Source: Bdellovibrionaceae bacterium UBA5009 (GTDB lineage Bacteria; Bdellovibrionota; Bdellovibrionia; Bdellovibrionales; Bdellovibrionaceae). From it: a stretch of DNA of 24,836 bases. Under the pieces are notes generated by a model, which had not been told where the DNA came from, searched no databases, and saw only the letters and a program-made list of their open reading frames with translations. The position numbers and the translations under genes are program-made. Shown one piece after another: positions 8,256 to 15,808 of the stretch (position 1 is the first letter of the stretch; each line of letters starts with the position of its first letter). The stretch is taken from the NCBI GenBank assembly GCA_002396665.1, contig DGYJ01000069.1, positions 1 to 24,836 on the forward strand, given 5' to 3'.

Positions 8256-8864
8256 TTGGAAAAAAAAGCAGCTTTTATTATCCTAAAAAAAGTAAAATAC
8301 ATGGAAGCAGATTTGATCATCCATGCGCTGTCGGCAGATGGCGAAAAAAAATCTTTTTTAGCCAGATCAGCATTGCGAAGTAAAAAAAGATTTGGCGGTG
8401 GAGTGCTGGAACCTACTCACCAAGCGATGCTCACCTACAACGATAGCCGTTCAGAAGGTGGACTGTGCTCTTTGAAAGAGGCACAGCTTATGGAAGATTT
8501 TGCACAAATCCGGAGAAGCTACGACACCCTTGAATTTGGTTTACAAATTTTAGAATGTATCGAACGGGTCAGCCAAGAAGGGGATTCAAGCTCGCATTAT
8601 TTGTACAACCTTCTGGGACATACTTTAAAGATGTTAGAGCAAACTCAACATCTGGATCTGTTAAAAATTCAATTTTATCTTAAGTTTTTTTTACAGCAGG
8701 GTGTTCTCACCGCAGAGCCCTGGATGGCTGTCTTTCTTAAAAAACCAATTCATGAGCATCTTAGTCTTTCCACAGAGGTGAAGTCTTCCCCGGCAGAGTT
8801 AGAAAAAATACGAACACAGTTAGAATCAAAAGTGCGTCAGTATCTTCAGAACGCCAGTCTTTAA
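8256..8864 (+). CDS. recO: DNA repair protein RecO
   Basis: This 202-residue protein begins with the RecO OB-fold signature: an AAFIILKKVKYMEADLI-type first strand followed by ARSALRSKKRFGGGVLEP (residues 36-53), which matches the family's conserved basic, ssDNA-binding N-terminal domain. The C-terminal half is helical. RecO promotes RecA loading on SSB-coated ssDNA in the RecFOR gap-repair pathway and anneals complementary strands. It is shorter than the usual 230-250 residues, and the four-cysteine zinc motif seen in many RecO proteins is absent. The TTG start is directly next to the stop codon of the preceding gene; no ATG lies upstream of the conserved domain. Confidence 0.88.
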   Translation: MEKKAAFIILKKVKYMEADLIIHALSADGEKKSFLARSALRSKKRFGGGVLEPTHQAMLTYNDSRSEGGLCSLKEAQLMEDFAQIRRSYDTLEFGLQILECIERVSQEGDSSSHYLYNLLGHTLKMLEQTQHLDLLKIQFYLKFFLQQGVLTAEPWMAVFLKKPIHEHLSLSTEVKSSPAELEKIRTQLESKVRQYLQNASL

Positions 8865-8873
8865 TTGCGAATG

Positions 8874-9791
8874 CTAGCTTTTAAGTTGTGACTTTGCCTT
8901 TTTATCACGCCCCAGGGGATGATTTTTTTCCATAACCCTGGCCAGATGATCCATTCCTAAATGAGTGTATTTTTGTGTGGCCTGCAGGCTTTGATGCCCA
9001 AGTAGTTCTTGTAGAACTCGCAGATTGGCGCCGCTTGAAAGCAAGTGGGTTGCAAAACTGTGTCTTAAGGCATGGGGATGCAAAGGGTGAGTCAGCATGG
9101 ATTTTACTCCAAGCTGACGAATCATTTCGTAGGCTTTTCTTTGCGGGATGGGCTGATCGCCAAAAAGATAGTCCCCACCAGAAGACTTTGCGAGGCGCTG
9201 GACAAATTGAAATGATTTTTTTGGCAGAACAACAAGTCGTTCTTTGCTGCCTTTTCCAAGGACACGAATTTGCCCGCGCGAAATATCAAGATCTTTGATT
9301 TGAATATTGATAGCTTCGCTGATGCGAAGTCCGCCACCATACAGCAGGTGAAAAAGGGCACTCAAGTTTTTGTCTTTCAGCTGATCAAGTGTTTTTAAAA
9401 CACTAAGGACTTCATCGACGGATAGAAAGTGGGGGATTCTTTGCGGAACCTTTGGGGATACCAACTGATGGGCAAGATCCTTATCAATGAGTTGTTGTTC
9501 ATACATCCAGTGGAAAAAACTTTTCAGGGTAGATGTCTTGCGATTGCGACTAGCAGGGCTTAGTTTGGCCCATCCATTTTGGGCATTTCTGGCCAATTTC
9601 AATATTTCCTCGGATTTAAACTTATACTTGGACCTAGTAGTTGTGATGTTTGGCCCCCCATCACCGGGAAATGCCTGGGCTAAGTCCAGGGCGTAAAAGC
9701 GCAAAGTGTGGGGCGAAGAAGAGTTAACATTTTCCATGTATTTCAGGTACTTGGCTATTTCTTGCTGCAGTTGACCCGTGCTTTTCGCCAA
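8874..9791 (-). CDS. Tyrosine recombinase, XerC/XerD type
   Basis: With the TTG start at 9791 the protein has 305 residues, the usual Xer length. An N-terminal SAM-like core-binding domain (about 1-110) precedes the catalytic domain with all six residues: R156 (GLRISE), K180 (LGKGSKER), H240 and R243 (HPHALRH), H266 (LLGH) and nucleophile Y275 (QKYTHLG). It should resolve chromosome dimers at dif with a partner Xer protein. An AAGGGG site 8 bases upstream of the TTG supports this start; the longer frame to 9968 would run through the promoter of the divergent sigma-54 activator and has no family match in its extra 59 residues. There is no adjacent integrated element, so a housekeeping Xer is more likely than an integrase. 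It is convergent with recO, nine bases apart. Confidence 0.9.
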   Translation of the reverse strand: MAKSTGQLQQEIAKYLKYMENVNSSSPHTLRFYALDLAQAFPGDGGPNITTTRSKYKFKSEEILKLARNAQNGWAKLSPASRNRKTSTLKSFFHWMYEQQLIDKDLAHQLVSPKVPQRIPHFLSVDEVLSVLKTLDQLKDKNLSALFHLLYGGGLRISEAINIQIKDLDISRGQIRVLGKGSKERLVVLPKKSFQFVQRLAKSSGGDYLFGDQPIPQRKAYEMIRQLGVKSMLTHPLHPHALRHSFATHLLSSGANLRVLQELLGHQSLQATQKYTHLGMDHLARVMEKNHPLGRDKKAKSQLKS

Positions 9792-9853
9792 TTTAAAAAC
9801 CCCTTGGTGTGACAATTTTTGTGAAAATATTTTAATGCAATGCAAAATTTTCC

Positions 9854-9883
9854 TTGAAAAAAGGTAATGGCTAGGTATATATT
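9854..9883 (+). promoter_or_regulatory. Sigma-70-like promoter of the sigma-54 activator gene
   Basis: TTGAAA (9854-9859) and TATATT (9878-9883) are 18 bases apart (or TATATA at 9876 with a 16-base spacer). The predicted start near 9890 leaves a leader of about 100 bases before the ATG at 9989, which has its own ribosome binding site (AAAGGTGG). Confidence 0.55.
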
Positions 9884-9988
9884 GCAAAGCGTTAATGCGG
9901 TGTATCAAAGTGAGATTTGCACGTCGGCTGAACGTTCTCGCTTTGAAAAATCGCTCTGAAATTATCATAACTCGAAAGGTGGTACGTA

Positions 9989-11092
9989 ATGAACGAAAAT
10001 TCTAATAACTCGACAACTGTTTTGCCTTCTAGTCAAAATTCGAATCAGGTCCTATGGAGTGGTTCTGGACTTCCAGGCGGAGCTCAGTCAACAGTTGCAG
10101 CCAAGGCAGTAACCCCCGAGGCGAACAAAACAACAATCATCTATCAATCTGAGATCATGAATAACTTGATGAAGATGGTGGATCGCGTAGCCCCTTCACA
10201 GGCCAATATTTTAGTACTTGGTGAATCTGGGACTGGTAAGGAATTGTTGGCCCGTTCTATCCATGAAAGATCTGGTCGTAAAAACAAGCCTTTTGTTGCG
10301 ATCAACTGCGGTGCTCTTCGTGAAACTTTGCTCGAGAGCGAATTGTTCGGTCATGAAAAAGGTTCTTTTACTGGTGCTTACACGAAAAAAACTGGTTTAG
10401 CCGAAGTGGCCAATGGTGGAACTCTTTTCTTGGATGAAATCGGTGAACTTTCGCCAGGAATTCAAGCTAAGCTTTTACGCTTTATTCAAGAAGGCGAAAT
10501 TTATCGCGTCGGTGGCAAAGAGCCAATCAAAGTGGATATCCGTTTGATCTCTGCAACGAATCGCGAGCTAGATGTTGAAGTTCAACGTGGAAACTTTCGT
10601 GAGGACTTGTTCTATCGTATCAATACGATTGTTGTCAGTGCTCCACCATTAAGACGTCGTAAAGAAGATATTCCTGCATTGATTAAGTATTTCTTAAACA
10701 GTTCACAGCATGCTTACATGAACAGAGGCCGCACAGTTTCTGAAGAGGCGATGAAGTCTTTGGTGAAATACGAATGGCCTGGAAATATTCGTGAATTGCA
10801 AAACGTTTGCGAACGCTTGCAAATTCTTTCTGAAGGTCACGAGATCATGTTGAACGATCTTCCTGATCACGTTCGCCAGTCCGAAAAAGAAAAAGAATTT
10901 GTAGACTACGATCCACAAGTTCCTTTGCATGAAATTGAAAAGCTGTACATCTTGAAGGCTTTGGCCCATTTTGGTGGAAACAAAACCCAAGCGGCGAACA
11001 ATTTGGGAATTACAATTAAAACATTGTACAACAAATTGCACGAGTACGGTGAATTCGAAAAATTTGCTGTTCATACAAAACCTATGAAATAA
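9989..11092 (+). CDS. Sigma-54-dependent activator without receiver domain
   Basis: This 367-residue AAA+ bacterial enhancer-binding protein has a low-complexity N-terminal tail of about 45 residues in place of a receiver, GAF or PAS domain. The AAA+ domain has Walker A GESGTGKE (78-85), the sigma-54 contact loop as GSFTGA (125-130; Ser in place of the usual Ala), Walker B GGTLFLDE (143-150), sensor I ATNREL (189-194) and arginine-finger region FREDLFYR (203-210). A Fis-type helix-turn-helix follows (about 325-352, with NKTQAANNLGITIKTLYNKL). It would remodel the sigma-54 holoenzyme at enhancer-dependent promoters. Without a sensor domain its activity may depend on expression level or a partner. 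It is monocistronic and ends at a strong terminator. Its target genes are unknown. Confidence 0.93.
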   Translation: MNENSNNSTTVLPSSQNSNQVLWSGSGLPGGAQSTVAAKAVTPEANKTTIIYQSEIMNNLMKMVDRVAPSQANILVLGESGTGKELLARSIHERSGRKNKPFVAINCGALRETLLESELFGHEKGSFTGAYTKKTGLAEVANGGTLFLDEIGELSPGIQAKLLRFIQEGEIYRVGGKEPIKVDIRLISATNRELDVEVQRGNFREDLFYRINTIVVSAPPLRRRKEDIPALIKYFLNSSQHAYMNRGRTVSEEAMKSLVKYEWPGNIRELQNVCERLQILSEGHEIMLNDLPDHVRQSEKEKEFVDYDPQVPLHEIEKLYILKALAHFGGNKTQAANNLGITIKTLYNKLHEYGEFEKFAVHTKPMK

Positions 11093-11144
11093 AAAATCTT
11101 GATCATCCTTGAACGTTTGTTGTTTTGATCAGGATTTAGAAAAT

Positions 11145-11173
11145 AAAAAAGCCGCTGATTGAGCGGCTTTTTT
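11145..11173. terminator. Bidirectional terminator after the sigma-54 activator
   Basis: A perfect 12-bp stem (AAAAAAGCCGCT / AGCGGCTTTTTT) with loop GATTG has A-tract and T-tract on opposite sides. It terminates the plus-strand activator and, on the other strand, the H1-like gene ending at 11217. Confidence 0.9.
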
Positions 11174-11216
11174 ATTTTTGCGTTTGCAAATAGAATCAGA
11201 TTTTTTCTAAATAAAA

Positions 11217-11711
11217 TTAGAAATAACCTTCTTCTCCGTCGTCCTCGTCATCTTCATCGTCATTTTTGACATCTTCGTCATCAAGATCGTCGGACTCTTC
11301 AACATCTTCAGAGGCTTCGATGTCGTCAGACTCTTCGTCATCCCATTGATCGTCTTCTTCTGGAGTGGGTTCGTCATCAAGACCAACCATTGAATCCATT
11401 TCTCCTTCATCGTCAAACTCTGAAGAAAGATCATCAAAAGAAGTTTCAGGCTCAAGAAGAGCAGTAGCGGCTGCAGCAGCAACTGCTGTTTTAACTACTT
11501 TTTCTTTTTTTGCTTTCGCTGGTTTTGCGGCTTTTTTTGCCGGCGCTTTTTTAGCTTTCTTAGGAGCTGCTTTTTTAGCGGCTGGTTTAGAAGCTTTTTT
11601 AGTTACTTTTTTAACAGATTTTTTTGCAGGTTTAGCTGCTTTTTTAGATTTTTTAGGTGCTGCTTTTTTTGCCGCTTTTTTTACTGGTTTTGATTTTTTC
11701 TTTTTAGCCAT
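11217..11711 (-). CDS. Histone H1-like protein with acidic tail
   Basis: This 164-residue protein has strict charge segregation. Residues 3-74 are almost only Lys, Ala and Pro with repeated KKAAPKK and AKPAK units, as in the eukaryotic H1 tail and bacterial H1-like proteins. A short Ala-rich hinge (76-84) follows, then residues 88-162 are dominated by Asp and Glu. There are no cysteines, signal peptide or membrane segments. The basic half should bind DNA or RNA; the acidic half may shield it or bind basic partners. The ribosome binding site AGGGAG lies six bases before the ATG. A nucleoid-compacting role is plausible, but only composition supports it. An RNA-binding or chaperone role remains possible. 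Confidence 0.85.
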   Translation of the reverse strand: MAKKKKSKPVKKAAKKAAPKKSKKAAKPAKKSVKKVTKKASKPAAKKAAPKKAKKAPAKKAAKPAKAKKEKVVKTAVAAAAATALLEPETSFDDLSSEFDDEGEMDSMVGLDDEPTPEEDDQWDDEESDDIEASEDVEESDDLDDEDVKNDDEDDEDDGEEGYF

Positions 11712-11779
11712 GGATGCTCCCTTTTGGATTTATCAGATTTTTTGAGATTAGCGCGCCAATGGAACCGTGTCCACAAAAA

Positions 11780-11807
11780 CCAAAAAGGTCCAAGGGGACC
11801 TTTTTGG
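11780..11807. terminator. Terminator hairpin downstream of the first lipoprotein gene
   Basis: A perfect 12-bp stem, CCAAAAAGGTCC / GGACCTTTTTGG, with a 4-base loop, lies between the lipoprotein gene (stop at 11868) and the H1-like gene (start at 11711), both on the minus strand. On the minus strand the stem is followed by a T-rich run. Confidence 0.7.
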
Positions 11808-11867
11808 TGTCGAGTCATAGAGTGGTCAGTGGTCGTTGTAACGTCCAGTCGACCAACAGTGTCCCGC

Positions 11868-12647
11868 TTAGTTCAGGAAGTAGTTATCCAGTAGAGCAGC
11901 CACTTGAGAAGGCAATCGGAAGGCTAGCATAAAGCCGCCGTTGAAATTATTCTTTTTGGCAATCAGATGAAGATAACCCACGATTTGGACCTTATTTTTA
12001 TCTTTAATTGGGATGCTAATCATGCTGATTGGATTCACAGGCAGCAGGGGATTGAGCAGCGTGCCGAAGTCCACTTTTGTTTCAAAGAACACGGCAAAGT
12101 ATTCTTTGCTGAGGTAAAGATAGATTTTTTCGCTTTTTTGCGAGTTGATCACTAGGTTGACGGCTGGTAATTCACCCGATGGCACACTGGGCAGAGCATC
12201 GCCATTGGGTAGGCGACTCGGCGCAGCGGTATGGACATTGCGAAGAAGATATTGGACCGGAATTTTAACCACTAAAATCTGGCCCTTTTGATTGTCAAAT
12301 TCGGTTGAAACAATAAGTCCTGGCATTTGTGGAAAAGAATTGGCTGTCAATGTCACATTCACTAAAAAACCCAATGGAATTTTGACAATGATTGAACCCG
12401 ATACCTTGTCCAGATTGATGGTTTCTTGTCCATCGGCATAGTTGCCACTGGCATAGCCAGAAAGGTCTAGTTTGTTCATCTGGTCCTGTAAGGCTGGATC
12501 CTTAGAGCCATTGCTTAAATTAGACTGATCAGATTCTGATGTGCTATCGACTATATTTTCAGTTTGAAACGATTTATTGCCACACGCCGTGATGAAGATG
12601 CAAAAGATGAGTGTGGAAATCAATTGAGATGTTTTTTGCTTCATCAT
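11868..12647 (-). CDS. Putative lipoprotein, paralogue A
   Basis: This 259-residue protein has a type II signal peptide ending in lipobox FITAC (Cys22), so it is likely lipid-anchored to the outer or inner membrane. After a Ser/Asn-rich linker the body is a beta-rich domain with PLGFLVNVTL, LPNGDALPSVPSGE, KEYFAVFFE and a C-terminal GYLHLIAKKNNFNGGFMLAF block ending in LLDN. All of these blocks recur in the neighbouring gene at 12841-13617, so this is a tandem duplication. I know no function for the domain. I chose the ATG at 12647 because AGGGGG lies five bases before it; the frame extends to 12674 but that would put residues before the signal peptide. Confidence 0.8.
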   Translation of the reverse strand: MMKQKTSQLISTLIFCIFITACGNKSFQTENIVDSTSESDQSNLSNGSKDPALQDQMNKLDLSGYASGNYADGQETINLDKVSGSIIVKIPLGFLVNVTLTANSFPQMPGLIVSTEFDNQKGQILVVKIPVQYLLRNVHTAAPSRLPNGDALPSVPSGELPAVNLVINSQKSEKIYLYLSKEYFAVFFETKVDFGTLLNPLLPVNPISMISIPIKDKNKVQIVGYLHLIAKKNNFNGGFMLAFRLPSQVAALLDNYFLN

Positions 12648-12774
12648 GATTTCCCCCTGTACCCTTAACTTCATATTAATTCGAAGGCAGGGGATTCACC
12701 ACAGGAAACATTTTTTTGTTAAAATAAAAAAGATGATCTTTTAATCACTACTGAGCAAAACTTCGACAGAAAAT

Positions 12775-12811
12775 AAAAAAATGCGAAGTCCTGATGGGCT
12801 TCGCATTTTTT
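12775..12811. terminator. Terminator downstream of the second lipoprotein gene
   Basis: The stem TGCGAAGTCC / GGGCTTCGCA (one G-T pair) with loop TGAT is flanked by an A-tract and T-tract, so it can work on both strands. It lies just past the stop of the gene at 12841 and separates the two paralogous lipoprotein genes into two transcripts. Confidence 0.8.
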
Positions 12812-12840
12812 GTTTACACTATTTGGATATTTAGATGAAT

Positions 12841-13617
12841 TTATTCTTTGATCAAGTTATCCAATAAAACGGCAAGGCTTGGTGGCATTTGAAAGGCCAT
12901 CATCACACCGCCGTTGTAACCATTCTTTTTGTTGATGACGTGAAGATATCCAATGACTTTCGATTTATCTTTATTTCTGATTTGGACACTGGCCATGTAA
13001 ATTGTTTTAGGCAAAAGTTTCACGCCGGATTCTAAGAAGACAGCGTAGTACTCTTTACCAAAATAAAGATGAACTTTTTCAGATCCTTTTTTGCTAAGAC
13101 TTAACTGAAAATGGGCCACTTGTCTTGTTTCGCCAGCAGGAACTGATGGCAAAGGATCACCGTTGGGCAGTAAAGCTGGTGCGCCGTGGACGTAGTCTTG
13201 AAGGACATGTGGCAGGGCGATGCTGACAACAAGAAATTGTCCCTTCGTGATATCGCTTTCAATGGTCCAAGTGATCCCAGAAACATTAGGAACTAATAGA
13301 TCAGATGGTGTCATCGTAATTAAAAAACCCAATGGAATTCTGACCACAAGAAGTTTGTTGATCAGGTCAAGATTCATAACGACATTGCCTTCGGTCCAAC
13401 TCACTCCGCTGTTCGAATTCACAGTGAAGCCATTGTACTGAGCTTTGTTGATTTGGTCTGCTAAGCTAGGTGCTGGATCAACAACCGGAGTAGATCCTTT
13501 TTGTGGATTGATCGGATTTGTTGGTTGTTGGCTTGCGGAATTCAGAGTTGAGTTGCAAGACATTAAAAAAATCAGGGATGTGATTGTCGAAAGTTTTAAT
13601 AAATTTTTAAAATACAT
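12841..13617 (-). CDS. Putative lipoprotein, paralogue B
   Basis: This 258-residue protein has a signal peptide with lipobox FLMSC (Cys21), a Pro/Asn-rich linker (about 22-50), and the same beta-rich domain as the gene at 11868-12647: PLGFLITMT, LPNGDPLPSVPAGE, KEYYAVFLE and GYLHVINKKNGYNGGVMMAF, ending in LLDN. The conserved blocks are in the same order and spacing, while signal peptide and linker differ. This points to an older duplication kept under selection on the folded domain. AGGGGG precedes the ATG by four bases, like that of its paralogue. It has its own terminator, and lies next to the flagellin gene but is separated from it by a terminator. Confidence 0.82.
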   Translation of the reverse strand: MYFKNLLKLSTITSLIFLMSCNSTLNSASQQPTNPINPQKGSTPVVDPAPSLADQINKAQYNGFTVNSNSGVSWTEGNVVMNLDLINKLLVVRIPLGFLITMTPSDLLVPNVSGITWTIESDITKGQFLVVSIALPHVLQDYVHGAPALLPNGDPLPSVPAGETRQVAHFQLSLSKKGSEKVHLYFGKEYYAVFLESGVKLLPKTIYMASVQIRNKDKSKVIGYLHVINKKNGYNGGVMMAFQMPPSLAVLLDNLIKE

Positions 13618-13633
13618 AGGTCCCCCTTAAATT

Positions 13634-13661
13634 AAAAAAGGGGAGAGTGTGAACTCTCCCC
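13634..13661 (-). terminator. Terminator of the flagellin gene
   Basis: On the minus strand a GGGGAGAGT / ACTCTCCCC stem (9 bp, 4-base loop) is followed by six T. It lies 15 bases past the flagellin stop, as expected for a strong, highly expressed monocistronic gene. Confidence 0.85.
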
Positions 13662-13675
13662 CGGAATACCAGTTA

Positions 13676-14509
13676 TTAACCGATTAGTTTTAAAGCCAAT
13701 TGGTTCACTTGATTTGCTTGTGACAAAGTTGCAGTACCAGCTTGTAACAAGATGTTGTTTCGAGTCATCTCTGAAGATGCTTGAGCAACGTCTGTATCAC
13801 GGATACGGCTGTTGGCTGCACTCATATTTTCTTGAGCTACACCCAAGTTATCAACAGTTGATGTCAAACGATTTTGTAAGGCACCAAGATTTGCTCTGTA
13901 ACCATTCACTAGTGTTTGAGCAGAATCAAGAGAGCTTAAAGCTGTTTGAGCACCTTCTTTTGACATGTAGTCGATTTCGCTCATTCCCAAAGCATCTAAA
14001 GTTGCAACGTTTGATGAAGCATCGAAAGAAATACGATCTTCTTCTGCGTTGTTAAAGATACCAACTTGGAAATCAAATGTAGGTGTTGAACCATCAAGAA
14101 GTTTAGTGTCGCCCCAAGTAGTTACTGAAGCAATACGTTGAACCTCTGATTTTAATTGCTCAACCTCTTTATTTAAGAAACCGCGCTCAGTATCACCAAC
14201 AGTGTCAGATGAAGCTTGGATTCCCAACTCACGTAGACGAACGATAATGTTTCCGATTTCGTTCAATCCGCCCTCAGCAGTTTGAACCATCGAGATACCA
14301 TCATTCGCATTTCGTTGAGCTTGTGCAGCTGAACGGATTGAACCTTTCAATCTTTCAGAAATTGCTAATCCTGCAGCATCATCAGCAGCGATGTTGATTC
14401 TGTTTCCAGAAGCCAACTGGCCCATTGATTTGCTGATAGCTCTTTGGCTAGTCACTAGACTGCGTTGAGCATTAATCGCTGTTACGTTTGTTGATACTCT
14501 CATTCCCAT
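13676..14509 (-). CDS. fliC: Flagellin
   Basis: This 277-residue protein has the D0/D1 N-terminal flagellin domain (RVSTNVTAINAQRSL, then ASGNRINIAADDAAGLAISE; residues about 4-56 within a domain reaching about 140) and the C-terminal D1/D0 domain (about 195-277, with SRIRDTDVAQASSEMTR and the hydrophobic C-terminus). The variable D2/D3 region is nearly absent, so it forms a minimal filament subunit, as in Bdellovibrio flagellins. It is exported by the flagellar type III apparatus and polymerises into the filament. GGAGG about nine bases before the ATG supports the start. I found no convincing sigma-28 or sigma-54 promoter upstream. Several flagellin paralogues are common in this group, so the exact number in the fliC series is unknown. 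Confidence 0.95.
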   Translation of the reverse strand: MGMRVSTNVTAINAQRSLVTSQRAISKSMGQLASGNRINIAADDAAGLAISERLKGSIRSAAQAQRNANDGISMVQTAEGGLNEIGNIIVRLRELGIQASSDTVGDTERGFLNKEVEQLKSEVQRIASVTTWGDTKLLDGSTPTFDFQVGIFNNAEEDRISFDASSNVATLDALGMSEIDYMSKEGAQTALSSLDSAQTLVNGYRANLGALQNRLTSTVDNLGVAQENMSAANSRIRDTDVAQASSEMTRNNILLQAGTATLSQANQVNQLALKLIG

Positions 14510-14718
14510 ATTTCTTCCCTCCGTTAAGGTTTGTTATGGACCTTCAGCCTCTTTTGCCTTCTTCGGCCAAGACTTTGTGTCCGTCTGTGCCCTTTAGTAC
14601 GGGTGATTTTGGTCTAAGATTAACGGGACATCAGACCAGTTTTACTAAAATCTAGGAAAAAAATTCCCCGATCTTTGTTCCACAGACCTTGACCAGACTC
14701 GTTCTGACACAAGTACAG

Positions 14719-14748
14719 TTGAACTCTACGGCGAAAGTCGTGTACGAT
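14719..14748 (+). promoter_or_regulatory. Possible promoter for the 14782 gene
   Basis: TTGAAC (14719-14724) and TACGAT (14743-14748) are 18 bases apart, 33 bases before the ATG at 14782. The -10 match is moderate. The rest of the 272-base gap back to the flagellin gene shows no clear gene or repeat. Confidence 0.3.
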
Positions 14749-14781
14749 AACGACGAAGGTCCATACAAAGGAAGTTTCCCA

Positions 14782-15615
14782 ATGAAAAATGTTAAAAAAT
14801 TTTCACCTGTTTTTTGTATTCTGATCACATTATTTGGAATTTTCTTTTTCAAAACTGAAATTGCAAATGCACAAGTGACGATTGGATCTGTTTCTTCAAG
14901 CACAGGCGGAACAGGACGGGCCGCAGTTTCCCCAGGGGATTCTGTGATTTTAAATCCGGCAATGCTATATCATTTGCGCGGATATATTTTTTATTCTTCC
15001 TATCGGCCTGGTGAATCTTTGTTCGCACTTTCTGACAACACAAAAGAAACTGTGATCCCAACAGCATTCACACTTTCTAAGAAAGAAAACTTTCAAAACT
15101 TCAGACTGACCTTGGCAGATCATGTTTACAAAGGCATCAGCATGGGATTGTCGGCCCATTATTCTGAGCACAGCGAAAACAACATCCATGCGCATCAATG
15201 GAATTCAGATTTAGGTTTTTCGTATTTACCGACCAAACAAATCGGGCTTGGGTTGGTGTTCTATAACCTGCAGGGCGAATCCAAGGACCTTCCTGCAGAG
15301 GACAGACTGCAGCGCCAAGTGGGCCTGGGGGGCACATATTTGTATAGAAACTTCCTGCGATGGCGTTTAGACGTCCTCAGCGGCCCGGAAAACAGCATGT
15401 CTAAGCCAACGGCAATGGTGGGCATGGAAAGCCTATTGAACAAATGGATGCTTCTACGGCTGGGTTATCAGGAAAACAGCTCCACAGAGCAAAAATATGC
15501 CACGGCAGGCCTTGGATTGGACTACCCCCGCTTTAGCCTGAACTATGGATTCGAGGCCGAGCTCGAAAAATCACAAAATAAAAGGCATTCGGTTGACTTA
15601 GCTATTCCCTTTTGA
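14782..15615 (+). CDS. Outer-membrane protein, FadL/PorV-like N-terminus
   Basis: This 277-residue protein has a signal peptide with cleavage after ANA (residue 30). The mature N-terminus (GSVSSSTGGTGRAAVSPGDSV then LNPA) resembles the start of FadL/PorV-type barrels, in which an Asn-Pro-Ala motif follows. The body alternates hydrophobic and polar residues with many aromatic residues, and it ends in DLAIPF, with a terminal Phe typical for Bam recognition. It is shorter than FadL. I chose the ATG at 14782, preceded by AAAGGAAG, because the frame's extension to 14689 would place 31 residues before the signal peptide. A transported substrate is not evident. It is followed by the 42-residue basic gene on the same strand. 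Confidence 0.78.
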   Translation: MKNVKKFSPVFCILITLFGIFFFKTEIANAQVTIGSVSSSTGGTGRAAVSPGDSVILNPAMLYHLRGYIFYSSYRPGESLFALSDNTKETVIPTAFTLSKKENFQNFRLTLADHVYKGISMGLSAHYSEHSENNIHAHQWNSDLGFSYLPTKQIGLGLVFYNLQGESKDLPAEDRLQRQVGLGGTYLYRNFLRWRLDVLSGPENSMSKPTAMVGMESLLNKWMLLRLGYQENSSTEQKYATAGLGLDYPRFSLNYGFEAELEKSQNKRHSVDLAIPF

Positions 15616-15678
15616 TAACTCATTGCGTTCTGCGTCCTCAAAAAGAGGATCAATAGATTTAAACCCACGGAGGTTTTT

Positions 15679-15807
15679 GTGGCTTCAAAAACAAAAAGAA
15701 CTGAATTGATCAGAAAACACAAAAAAATGAGACAAGGCACTAAACGTAAAGCCGCTTTAAGAAACAAAGGCACTTCAAAATCGCCTAAAGTTCTTTTCGC
15801 TGACTAG
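15679..15807 (+). CDS. Small basic protein, 42 residues
   Basis: GTG at 15679 is preceded by a near-perfect GGAGG (15669-15673) with a 5-base T spacer, and the frame runs to TAG at 15805. The product is 42 residues with about 16 Lys/Arg, only three acidic residues, and no hydrophobic segment: the start is MASKTKRTELIRKHKKMRQG and the end is SKSPKVLFAD. Such composition suggests binding to RNA, ribosome or DNA; it resembles small ribosome-associated basic proteins in style only, and I do not recognise the family. The strong ribosome binding site and codon structure make a real gene likely. It may be co-transcribed with the outer-membrane protein gene ending at 15615. It stops one base before the convergent tonB-like gene. 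Confidence 0.7.
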   Translation: MASKTKRTELIRKHKKMRQGTKRKAALRNKGTSKSPKVLFAD

Positions 15808-15808
15808 T

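Noticed and set aside
8874..9791. Xer-type gene as integrase of a mobile element
   Set aside because: No attachment-site repeats, phage genes or tRNA nearby, and the protein has ordinary Xer length and residues.
9792..9968. 59-residue N-terminal extension of the Xer recombinase
   Set aside because: It covers the promoter of the divergent activator, has no family match, and a TTG with AAGGGG upstream gives the normal Xer length.
11365..11745. 126-residue Phe/Ala-rich frame on the plus strand
   Set aside because: It is the reverse of the Lys/Ala codons of the H1-like gene; the composition is a by-product and it has no ribosome binding site.
14556..14570. Sigma-54-like GG...GC and sigma-28-like GCCGAAGA elements upstream of flagellin on the minus strand
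   Set aside because: The GG-GC spacing is 9 rather than 10 bases, and no TAAA box lies at the right distance from GCCGAAGA.
14689..14781. Upstream extension of the outer-membrane protein frame
   Set aside because: It would put 31 residues before a perfect signal peptide; the ATG at 14782 has its own AAAGGAAG site.
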